Below, in pieces: positions 36,231 through 62,569 of a stretch of DNA of 64,000 nt. Within the stretch, counting starts at the first letter, position 1; each line of letters begins with the position of its first letter. Under the pieces are notes generated by a model. It did no database searches. It saw only the letters and a list, made by a program, of their open reading frames with translations, and was not told the DNA's origin. The DNA is from Athripsodes cinereus (Eukaryota > Arthropoda > Insecta > Trichoptera > Leptoceridae): positions 14,206,713 to 14,270,712 of the forward strand of contig OX388309.1 of the NCBI GenBank assembly GCA_947579605.1, in the 5' to 3' direction. The translations under genes and the position numbers were made by a program.

Positions 36231-37417
36231 ACAAATTGGTTTTTGTATTAATGCATCTTGTATTTTCCATGCTGTCACTTTTGTATTGTATATTTTTATA
36301 TGTACCTAGTATTATTGAAATGTTTTCATGAAACATTTAGTTAGATTTCTTAGTATTACATATTTATTTTATCAATGCCTGCCATACAAAAGGTGCAGTA
36401 CATCACTAATAGGCTTGTTGATAGAAGGATTGCTCCTATCTATCACATAAATTAATCTCAGCCAATCAGAGGACTGCACTTTCAACTCAGTTGTTAGATC
36501 TTACTTATATTATTATGCTACCTGTAATGTTTTACCTTAAGACACACCACATGTACTAATATTATATTTATATATCATTACCTTATATGCTCTATAATCA
36601 TATGTTTCAGCAAAAACAATATAAGTTGAACTAGCTTTATCAATACCTCACTTCATAGTTCCTTGATTATTAATCAATATATAGTAACATATATTTCTTT
36701 TAAGGCTGTTGAAGATTTTTATTTTAACAATTTCACATAGCTATGAAAAATTACAATTCACATTTTTTGATAAAATATTTCAACTCAAATGGAAAGTTAC
36801 TAATTCTGACATAAATGCCATTTGCTTTTTACTTTCATATTTTAATTACATGATACCATCAATACCACAATTACTCAGTTGCTTTAGAGTAAAAACTTTT
36901 TATATTAATATTTATTCATAGTTACAGTGAAGTGTAAGTAAGTGAAACATGATTTCCAATAAAAAAAAAAAGTAAATACTCAATAGATATGCAAGTTACA
37001 AATACATTCCTTTATTTCACAAACGATGTGTATGCATCTCTTCCACAATAATTGTTTACTGCGTCAAATTGAATGTGTTTCTCGTCCCATCTGCTTTTCA
37101 TTGTCTCCCTAAGTTGCCAGTGTCCTCAAATTTAAAGATAGTCAGGCGCAGTATGTTTTGGTAATATAAAAATATTGTATGAAATGAGGTAGACTTGTTA
37201 TTTGTATCTGAATGTTATTTATTTTTTTACACCTTTAATAAATATTATTTTGTGTGCACTTTATGTGTTTTGATTAATATGTTAGTACTCCTTTTTGATG
37301 AATCTTTTATTCTCTTTTCATTTTGATCAGTTAAAAGGAATTGTTTTTCAACGTAAATTCTGTTGCTTTATTATTGCTATATGTAAAGACGAGGATAAAA
37401 TATAAATGAGTGAATAT
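36231..37417. other. AT-rich intergenic stretch
   Basis: No gene was recognised. CCAATAAAAAAAAAAAG at about 36,957 looks like a retroposed or genuine poly(A) end. Confidence 0.4.
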
Positions 37418-37632
37418 GTATATATCAGGCGCGTGCCTTCCATACATGCAAATATACAACGCATGCCCTAAAGTAAATCTTAAAAATTAAATACTACTGT
37501 AGTTAGAAATTCATAAATAATCTTAAAATGATATTCTACCCTACTATATTACACAATTTTTAAGATTTTACATTTATTTTAGGGCATGCGTTGCATATTT
37601 GCATATATGGAAGGCACGCGCCTGGTATATAT
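37418..37632. mobile_element. hAT-type MITE with 8-bp target duplication
   Basis: A 199-bp element (37,426-37,624) with inverted arms of about 60 bp starting CAGGCGCGTGCCTTCCATA. It is flanked by GTATATAT on both sides (37,418-37,425 and 37,625-37,632). The duplication is low-complexity, so slightly weaker evidence than at 28,249, but the arms end exactly at it. There is no coding sequence. Confidence 0.88.
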
Positions 37633-39057
37633 ATATATATGCGAAGTGATTTTTTATTCGTATAACATGGAATTTTACACCTACGAAGTGATGCATAGAT
37701 TGTGATTTGGTTCATACCTATCGAATAATACATATATAATATAATTATATATAATATAAACAAAATACCGCCGATGACATATAGAGAGAAAATACTACCA
37801 ACTATGGCTTAAAAAGTTTATTAAATAAATAAAAGATTTGAACACAAAATTGAAAAGTATTGTAGAAACATAAATGTTATATCAGGTATGTATACAATAT
37901 ATCTACTTACACAAACAATGGTAGGTACTCCTTTTAGAAGGAGAGAAGATAAAGTAATGTAATGTATAATATGTATACAGTATATATCTACTTGCTGGGG
38001 GTCCACACCACATTATAACACACACCAAGCACCACCCTCCATACAACACAACACTCATTGTGCAGATCCTCATTTTATAATTTAGACCAAATATTACAAA
38101 CATACGTACATAAGGGATTATGTTACATACATAATATGTACCTACTATGTAATTGTTAAATTTATACATAATAAATTAATACCTTTTGATTAAAGATGCA
38201 ATATATTGTAAACGTTGATGCATTACATTGCAGTGAAACTGAACACACAATAAATAAATTAAATAAACAGAGCTAGTTCCATGTTTACCAATAATAAAAA
38301 AAAGTATTATAATTATATTACTACTATACATAAATTGATATCAAAATAATATTAACAGCTATTTCAAGAAAAGTCTTTTTCATTAAATGCATAAAATGAG
38401 GTCCTAGCACGAATATAAATATTTTTTTGCCAGTGTTTACAATGTTTAATTTACTGTTATAATAGACTGCATCTGAATAAAATTTGATAATTGCAGTAGG
38501 TACTAGAAATAATCTCAGGCTCAATGAAAATTACAACATAAGACAAAAAACTGAATAAATCAATCTAACAAGTTGAGTGAGGAAGCAATAATAATAATAT
38601 GAAATACATATATATTTTATCTACATACATTAATTAATGTAATGTAATTATAATATAATTACATGTACTTGTCATATTTACAATAAATGCAATTACAATG
38701 TGTAGTAGTATATATGTAGTGTATATGTGTGAATATAATACGATATTGTAACAGGGGAGACCAATAGATAAAATGAATACTCTTCTACTAACAGGTAAGT
38801 ATGTGATGTCATATTTGTATAATAATGTATTCATTACCACAACTTGATAAATAATAGTTTATCTATTACAATACTTTAATATTATTATATGTGAATCATA
38901 CTATACCTAAAGTATCTATTTACCATATGGATTAATTAAAATCTAATGATATTCCACATGAATACTCCAATTATTATAAGAACTCTATACAATCCTATGT
39001 AACAAATCCAAATAATATTAAATTTATACAAAAAAATAAAATGCTTTGTATGAACAA
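37633..39057. other. AT-rich intergenic stretch
   Basis: No gene or repeat with clear borders was recognised. Confidence 0.45.
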
Positions 39058-39486
39058 TAATGTTCGCTGGTGATTTGGTTCTGATGGCTGAAAGAGAAAA
39101 TAATCTGACGCCAATAATCCCGTGTATACGAAAATTGTGCAAATAATGGACTGATGATAAATGCAAATATCTTATGTTATGTTGTCTGAAAGGGAAAAAG
39201 AAAAGACAGATAAAGATATTGAAGTTTTAAAATAATTAGACAAATGCATTTATTTGGATAGTTTGTACTCGAGAAATGAGTGTAGGAAGATGTCACAGCA
39301 ATATCAAAAATTTCTGGCAATCAGGTAAATGGTACAGTTGCGAATAGAAATATTTCTATCACAGCTAGATAGTTAGTGTACTCGGCTATTTTATTACCAA
39401 CATTGATGTACGCATGCTTTTTAATCATATCAAAGAGGCCTGGACATGGCTGAAGATGGATGAAAGAGTTACAAAACAACATGTGT
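39058..39486 (+). pseudogene. LINE reverse-transcriptase fragment
   Basis: From about 39,062 the frame reads FAGDLVLMAERENNLT, the catalytic FADD block with the first Asp changed to Gly. Farther on, in shifted frames, come KCIYLDSLYSRN and ILLPTLMYACF. It leads directly into the 250-bp tandem array and probably supplied its sequence. It is inactive through the Asp loss and several stops. Confidence 0.6.
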
Positions 39487-40236
39487 GATTCTAGCCTACA
39501 CAACAACAGTACACATAAGTGTAATTCCTTAAGATTGTGGAATGGAAGCTGGGATAATAACATGAATGAAATGGAAAGAATGAATGTAGACAAGTTGACA
39601 AAAAATATAGCAATAAAATAGAAAAGAATGGTGTTTGTAAAGTGACCATGCAAGGATTAAATTGCAAGACCTTGTAAACCAAATCCTCCAGGACAGACAT
39701 GTGCTGAGCACATTGAATAGAATAGCATGCATGAGGGATTCTAGCCTACACAACAACAGTACACATAAGTGTAATTCCTTAAGATTGTGGAATGGAAGCT
39801 GGGATAATAACATGAATGAAATGGAAAGAATGAATGTAGACAAGTTGACAAAAAATATAGCAATAAAATAGAAAAGAATGGTGTTTGTAAAGTGACCATG
39901 CAAGGATTAAATTGCAAGACCTTGTAAACCAAATCCTCCAGGACAGACATGTGCTGAGCACATTGAATAGAATAGCATGCATGAGGGATTCTAGCCTACA
40001 CAACAACAGTACACATAAGTGTAATTCCTTAAGATTGTGGAATGGAAGCTGGGATAATAACATGAATGAAATGGAAAGAATGAATGTAGACAAGTTGACA
40101 AAAAATATAGCAATAAAATAGAAAAGAATGGTGTTTGTAAAGTGACCATGCAAGGATTAAATTGCAAGACCTTGTAAACCAAATCCTCCAGGACAGACAT
40201 GTGCTGAGCACATTGAATAGAATAGCATGCATGAGG
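39487..40236. repeat. Exact 250-bp tandem triplication
   Basis: Copies at 39,487-39,736, 39,737-39,986 and 39,987-40,236 appear identical by eye, each from GATTCTAGCCTACACAACAA to AGCATGCATGAGG. The array begins within the tail of a decayed LINE. Identical frames on both strands in each copy are by-products and not genes. The age is either very recent or the copies reflect assembly collapse or expansion. Confidence 0.96.
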
Positions 40237-40477
40237 GATTGTATGACTTCAAACTATATCTTTTATTTTTATTTAGTCATCACTTGTACACGTTAAACAT
40301 ATAACAAAATAAAGATGTAACAAAATTAGTAGCAAGTTTATAATCGGTATAATAGGATTTTGTCTAAGATTCCTAGTAAATAATTCTTCACTCAATCAAT
40401 TTTTGCTGTAATTAAATTTATTGAATCAATTTTTATGTTCGTTACTTAGTGAGATAATCTTGCAATTACAAAAGTAA

Positions 40478-40715
40478 CTACTACTACTACACCATCACGG
40501 CATATCCCACCAGCAGACCAGCTGCATATAATAAACATGCAAAATGTCTTCTCTGTGCCAACAAAAAATTAAGACATATAGGATGGTGACAAACCTCATC
40601 ACTGAATTTGAGATGTAAAATGTCTTTATTTTTTCAAACATCTGCCTTTTACAGGACGCTCAAGTCTTTTACAGGACACTCGAAAACTTACGGACGAGAG
40701 TGAGAGGCTAATTCT
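40478..40715 (+). repeat. Dispersed repeat family A, best-preserved copy
   Basis: Starts with (CTA)n, then ACCATCACGGCATATCCCAC, CAGCAGACCAGCTGCATA, GTCTTCTCTGTGCC, GGTGACAAACCTCATC and CCTTTTACAGGACGCTC. It ends ACTCGAAAACTTACGG. No coding capacity and no tRNA box was seen. Its ends and class are unknown. Confidence 0.75.
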
Positions 40716-43463
40716 TTTTCAGGTGATCTACGACTTCGATAATGAATACTCTTTATGTAGAGATATCTGCGAAGGAAATCTAAACTCTATAATATAAAAA
40801 ATCATACCTTTTAACTTGCAGACTCGTATTGCTTTGACATTATTGATATTTTATACATAATTAAGTAATAATATGTACATACTTATAATAGTTGGTGTTA
40901 AGAGAATATGCACAGAATTGTTTAGCAAAAAAATCATAACTTGTTGTTGCTGTTTGTGACTATCAAATGTATGGCTTAAAGATTTGAAGTAGAAATGACA
41001 TTTTATTGCAACTGTACATAGAGTATTGAATCTCCCGCTAAATAGTAAATACACAAATAGTAGGTACCTAAACTAAATACAATGAGCTGAGACTAAATGA
41101 AAAACCATTGAGAAATTTATAGTAGAGTTTGTATATTCCCTAAAAATTTGAGATAATTAGAACAAATAATTATTTAAGCATTGGATTGATACAATTGAGT
41201 AAAAAATAGATAGAAATGTATTAAATTTAAAGTTGGTGCGTTAATGTTGTCAAGATTCAATTTAATATAAAATTTGAAATGTAATATCAAAACACCGTTT
41301 AATTTCCAAAAAAAAAAAAATGACATAACCTGATATTTATAACTACTGGCAAGATAAATATGTAGAGAAATAATTAAGCTAAAATATATAAAAGTGCAGC
41401 AATTAAATTAAGAAGAGCGGACATGACATACAAAAAAATACATGAATACTGACAACACACACTAACTTATCACTTTGTATATTTGAGCATTTTGTTTTCA
41501 GATTATAGCAAATATATTCCCTATATCTGACGACTGATATTACTAATTTTTACTTAACTATGTTATGTTCTACTCAATCATCTTATTGATTCTATTTATA
41601 ATATTAATTATACACAAGTACATGAGAAATAGCAAAAAATACATCAATCACATTAAAATCATAACTAATTTCCTAGTAGTACCAGACAAAACCTAACAAA
41701 TTTCACAAATAATATGAGATGACATTCATTGATTGCTGACTTCACACAAAGTATCATAAGTCATTAATATAATATTCCAAAATAATCATCTATACAACAG
41801 AATGGGAAAAGTCTTCAATCTACATTTCATCAACTATACACGCTTACTTTACATTAAATAGTCGTCAATAAAATGTATTCATGCTTTATGTGTAAAATAT
41901 TCTAAAGATAGGTACATAAAAAGTGTAATCATATTGTTGCTCGGTGTTCAATACTGCAAATTAACAATTGCAAGGCTTTTCAGGAGGCCCAATAAATTTA
42001 ATAAAAATTACAGCGTCACCTGAATGCATAATCGCGATTTTGTTCCATACGGCATTCTAGCAGTTTGGACAATATTTGGGGAATTTTTTATATACACAAT
42101 CGCGTATTTTGAGATTCTGTACCAATATCTTAAAACAAAATTTCACCTAATATGTCTAATTGGCGGTATTTAATGCCGAGTGACAATATATTATAATAGG
42201 TATGCTACAATGATGTAATGCATATTAATTAGACTTAATTGGAAATTAAAAATACTTTTAAACACAACAATCAAGTGATGTTCCAGTTCCAGTAGCATTT
42301 AATAAAACTTATAAATCATTAACATAACATATTGTAGTTGCACAATCAAAGTCTATCCAGTTTCACAAAATGTATATAATAGTTTATTACTCCATTAAAA
42401 TAACTATTCAAAGTAATCATTACCTATGGTTAAATCATATTATTTGATAGAATTTACTGTGAAAATAATATTTCAAGCCTTCTTATTGTGCAACTGTACA
42501 TGAAGATACAATATCAATGTGTATAGAATAAGACCCGTGATATATTGTAACTTCCATATAACTTCTACTTTTAATGGCAGTTGGTTTCATAGAAATGTGA
42601 GTGTGCTTGAATTAACTGAGGTGATGATACAAGTATAAAAGTACATTAGCTAGTCATAATAACAGATATACATACATATAATATAATTATTCATTAATGT
42701 GCCAATTCGGATAATCAGTTCATTTAACGCAGCCAGTGCGTCAATAATACTATTACTTACTTACACATTATTTATTAATTTCAAAAATAAATTTTCATCC
42801 AATTACATACGTGTAAGATAATTTTAGTGTAAAGACCAAGAAATCAGTCATCACTGTGTCTTGAAAGATACTGCATAATTATATATTATGTGTAGTGATG
42901 TTACTATATTAGTATAATAATATATGGTATGAAAATAATAAAGATACAGTAATACTTTGTGCCTGTAACTCCCTTCTATTTAAACATAATATTATAAGAC
43001 TAGAAAACATTCAATATTATTATTACAATATTTGTGATATTTTTGTTTAGGATTTTAATTATTATCTCTTTTTGTATTTTCCGTCTTTGGTCTGCATTAA
43101 TGATTCTGCAGGATATACTTTCTTACCAAAGCAATGTTGTATAAGAATATTAAAGTAATAATGTAAAAAACAATCACCATGAATATAAACAGGATCTAAT
43201 ACTAACCCCAATAATATACATATAAATATATATATACTTATTATAATTACTATTAATAATATTTAGGTAAAAGTAGGCTATAAACTGACCAGTAAAAGTA
43301 AGACTTAATTCTTATTCTGTAATAATAACAATAAAATGAGTAAAAAATATAAAATTAATAATAGTACCTATTGTACACAGTCCTAATAATAAATATCTTA
43401 CACAGGATACAAATCATTTTAAATTATGTAATAGTAACACAGTACATAGACAACTCTCCCTTC
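40716..43463. other. AT-rich intergenic stretch between wolframin and GRK
   Basis: No gene, RNA or repeat with clear structure was seen over 2.7 kb, apart from short microsatellite runs. Confidence 0.5.
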
Positions 43464-43469
43464 TTTATT
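43464..43469 (-). terminator. Candidate polyadenylation signal of the GRK gene
   Basis: AATAAA on the minus strand, about 175 nt past the stop at 43,645. Confidence 0.4.
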
Positions 43470-43644
43470 CCTCTCAAACGCAACAGCAATAGTTATGTAA
43501 TGTAATGTAATGCAATGCAACATAGTGAAGTCTTCTGTGGCCATAACTATACTGGTAGTTTTGTTAATTTGTGCACGAGCTTGGTTATGGCAAGTAGTTG
43601 ATGCGTTGCCTCATACTCGCATTGTTTTATGAGGACTTGTTCTA

Positions 43645-59905
<16,261 letters not shown>

Positions 59906-60243
59906 TTACAAATTAATTCAGAACTTTAGTGAATCATACCTGTACAGTTATGAAGATGAAAAATGTTCAAAGGGAATAATTGAAATACCTAAGCCTAAAA
60001 GTACCTCAAGGACACTGCATGTGTGCTGTATTATATAATACCAAACAATGTTGGTTAACTTTGCTGGTTTTCCAACTGTAATTGATTTGGCTATGTATTG
60101 TTGTGCATGTTAAAACTGTATGTTTGCATGAGTATGTATGTAAGAGAAAATAAAATACCTACTGATAATAGTTATAATCATAGTGCAATAATGTTTATAC
60201 TCATCGTAAAAATTTGGTGTTTACGTTTTAAGTGCAACAAATT

Positions 60244-60450
60244 TGCTACTACTACTATACTATATACTATACCATCACAGCATATCCCACAAGTAGGGCA
60301 GCCAGTGAACTAATTATATGTAATAAACATGTAGATTTCCTCTCCATGCCAATACAAAATAAGGTATTCAGTATAGAAGACATGCCTCATCGCTGAATTG
60401 AAGATGTTATTGTCTTCCTTTTACAGGATACTTGAAAACTTAGAGAAAAT
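60244..60450 (+). repeat. Dispersed repeat family A copy
   Basis: CTACTACTACTATACTATAT precedes ACCATCACAGCATATCCCAC, GTAGGGCAGCCAGTGAACTA, CATGCCTCATCGCTGAATTG and CCTTTTACAGGATACTTG. The order is the same as in the copy at 40,478. Confidence 0.75.
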
Positions 60451-60660
60451 AGTGGAATACCTTTTTTCACTTGGAACTCCACTGGGTAACAAACTTGTTG
60501 CTTCAAAAATCAAAAATTTTGTCAAAAGTAGTGATTGAAACTCAGATTATCATTCCGTATTCAATATCTTAAACTATTGCACACATCTAATATATAAAAC
60601 ACATGTTGAAAACATCCATGAGTGAAAATTATTCAAATTATTTCACTCACATTCAATAAG

Positions 60661-60875
60661 GGGTGCATCCAGATAGTAGGATGCGAACGTCAATCAATCA
60701 TCAATCTTCAAAGATTCGGAGCATTCTCCGAAGAAATATTTGAATGAATGCCTTCGTAACCCGTATAAGGACGGGAAACAAACGCATTCAATCGAATATT
60801 TCTTCGGAGAATGCTCCGAATCGTTGAAGATTGATGATTGATTGACGTTCGCATCCTACTATCTGGACGCACTCA
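60661..60875. mobile_element. MITE with long inverted arms
   Basis: The arms, about 60,661-60,750 and 60,785-60,875, are inverted copies of roughly 85-90 bp. They begin GGGTGCATCCAGATAGTAGG on the left and GAGTGCGTCCAGATAGTAGG on the right (reverse). Both contain ATCAATCATCAATCTTCAA and GGAGCATTCTCCGAAGAAAT. The loop of about 35 bp is non-coding. No clean target duplication was found. Confidence 0.85.
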
Positions 60876-61156
60876 TTGGCTAATTGCCACAATCAAATAC
60901 AATATAAGAATATATGTGGCTCAATCTGCATGTTATTCGGTGACAATACCTTTGATCATTCGGTTGTGTCTATTGCTGTGCGGTGTTATTTAAAATTTAT
61001 AATAATTTAATTATTATTTTTTCTATATTCCGGTTGAGGGCCGGCTTCAGTTGATTTTTTTTAGTTTTATTATTCTATTTTTTTCTTGTTTTTTGTTGCA
61101 GCTCTGGTAAGACTATCTTTGGTTATTTTTAATACTTTAATTTTATTTTAATAGAG
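60876..61156 (+). other. Probable 5' leader of the jockey-like element
   Basis: T-rich DNA with an abrupt change in composition after about 60,950 (GTGACAATACC, then GTGTCTATTGCTGTGCGGTG). The true 5' end should lie here, since intact jockey leaders carry internal promoters close to the first base. It could not be fixed without a second copy. Confidence 0.35.
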
Positions 61157-62569
61157 ATGGATGGCGATCCACCTCACACTCTTCCACCAGCTCCTCCTCC
61201 TCCGGATCCCCCCGATCCAAAGAGAAAGAGAACACATCAAAACTTAGAGACAGACCATACACTTAACATGGATTTTGATTTTGCTAATCTCGCACCTACT
61301 GATAAGACCTCAGCTACACCTATTTCTTCTTACTCTGCTTCTAATACACCCGTCAGGGAGTATTTTTACTCAAACAAATCATGTGGGCCCTATATTGTGT
61401 TCGTGCAAAATGCTGAACAGGGTAAATCTATTTCCCCCTTGCAGTTTGGTAAATTTCTTTATACTAGAAAAACTCAAAGCGTCGTAAACGGTTCTTTAAA
61501 AGCTGAAGGGAAATTTAAAATCTCTATCGAGTTCACGTCCGGAAGTATGGCCAATACTTTTATAAAAAATATATTTATATCTTCGAACTCTAATTTCAGA
61601 GCATATATTCCCTCGTTTAACGTCACAAGAATGGGCTTAATAAGGGGTATCCCACTAGATATCACAAATGACGAATTGATATCGTCCATTCTAGAATCAA
61701 ATCCAGACGTGGAAAACGTAATAAAAATAAGACGACTGAATTACAAAGACAGAACATCTGGTTCTGTCGAATGGAAACCATCTAGGAGTATAGTAATAAC
61801 ATTCGAAGGCCAATTTCTACCATCCCATATTTACATTCTCTACAACTCTTTCAATGTTGAAAAATATAATTTCCCAACAATTCAGTGCTTTAATTGCTGT
61901 AAGTATGGTCACGCAAAAGCTGGATGTCGTTCGCCGCCAAAATGTTTTAATTGTGGGGATAACCACTCCTCAGAAGAGTGTAAGACTGCAGAAATTAAAT
62001 GTTTTCAGTGTAAAGGAGCACACAAAGCGATAAGTACTTCGTGTCCTGAATATTCCAGGCAAAGAGCTATAAAGAATTCTATGACTGTTTCTAATATTTC
62101 ATATATTCAAGCAGCAAAACTTCATCCATCAATTAAATCTTCATACGCTGAAGTTCTTGCTACCCCTCCAGATCCCCCAACAATATCTGTCAACTCTCGA
62201 AATTTTTCCACACGCCATAGTAGAACAGTAGTTGGTAAGCCACATAAAATATCAACAAATGGTGGGTATGACAAAGAAAAGCACAATTCGTTCCTCTCAT
62301 ATACCAACGGATCTCCTTCTCAGAGTTCTAATGGTTGCGCAATTTTTCAAAGAGTACTCGTACCTGACCAAGATGTAGTTGAAAATCTCAAAGAAACTTT
62401 GACACTTGATAACAATAATTTTCTTTACTCACTATTAACAATGCTTATTGAAATACTTTCACGAAAAAATTTGACATCGCCAAACGCTGTTTCCTTAATT
62501 CCTGCACTAAACGCACTCCTCATCGAAAATGGCCAACGCAACCAACATAACCAGCCTCTCGAAAAGTAA
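61157..62569 (+). CDS. Jockey-like non-LTR retrotransposon ORF1 (Gag-like, three CCHC knuckles)
   Basis: A 470-residue nucleic-acid-binding protein that packages the element's RNA. After a Pro-rich start (PPAPPPPDPPDPKRKR) comes an RRM-like region (FKISIEFTSG; GLIRGIPLDITNDELI). Then follow three CCHC zinc knuckles near residues 238-290: CFNCCKYGHAKAGC, CFNCGDNHSSEEC and CFQCKGAHKAISTSC. This layout is typical of jockey/I-group ORF1 proteins. No stop or frameshift interrupts it, and codon use is richer in C than the surroundings. ATG at 61,157 follows GAG; a second ATG lies 111 nt on (MDFDFANL). It overlaps ORF2 by 41 nt. Confidence 0.92.
   Translation: MDGDPPHTLPPAPPPPDPPDPKRKRTHQNLETDHTLNMDFDFANLAPTDKTSATPISSYSASNTPVREYFYSNKSCGPYIVFVQNAEQGKSISPLQFGKFLYTRKTQSVVNGSLKAEGKFKISIEFTSGSMANTFIKNIFISSNSNFRAYIPSFNVTRMGLIRGIPLDITNDELISSILESNPDVENVIKIRRLNYKDRTSGSVEWKPSRSIVITFEGQFLPSHIYILYNSFNVEKYNFPTIQCFNCCKYGHAKAGCRSPPKCFNCGDNHSSEECKTAEIKCFQCKGAHKAISTSCPEYSRQRAIKNSMTVSNISYIQAAKLHPSIKSSYAEVLATPPDPPTISVNSRNFSTRHSRTVVGKPHKISTNGGYDKEKHNSFLSYTNGSPSQSSNGCAIFQRVLVPDQDVVENLKETLTLDNNNFLYSLLTMLIEILSRKNLTSPNAVSLIPALNALLIENGQRNQHNQPLEK

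Noticed and set aside
37560..39166. Several 60-90 residue frames on the minus strand
   Set aside because: Low-complexity, Ile/Tyr/Ser-rich translations of AT-rich DNA with no recognised domain or conserved splice structure.
39491..40232. Repeated 69-, 70- and 124-residue reading frames on both strands
   Set aside because: They recur only because the underlying 250-bp unit is triplicated. They lack similarity to known proteins and cross the LINE-derived repeat.
43547..43644. Longer alternative C-terminal frame for the last GRK exon
   Set aside because: The splice junction RRK|KKI fixes another frame that keeps the conserved FPFRRKKK end and stops at 43,645.
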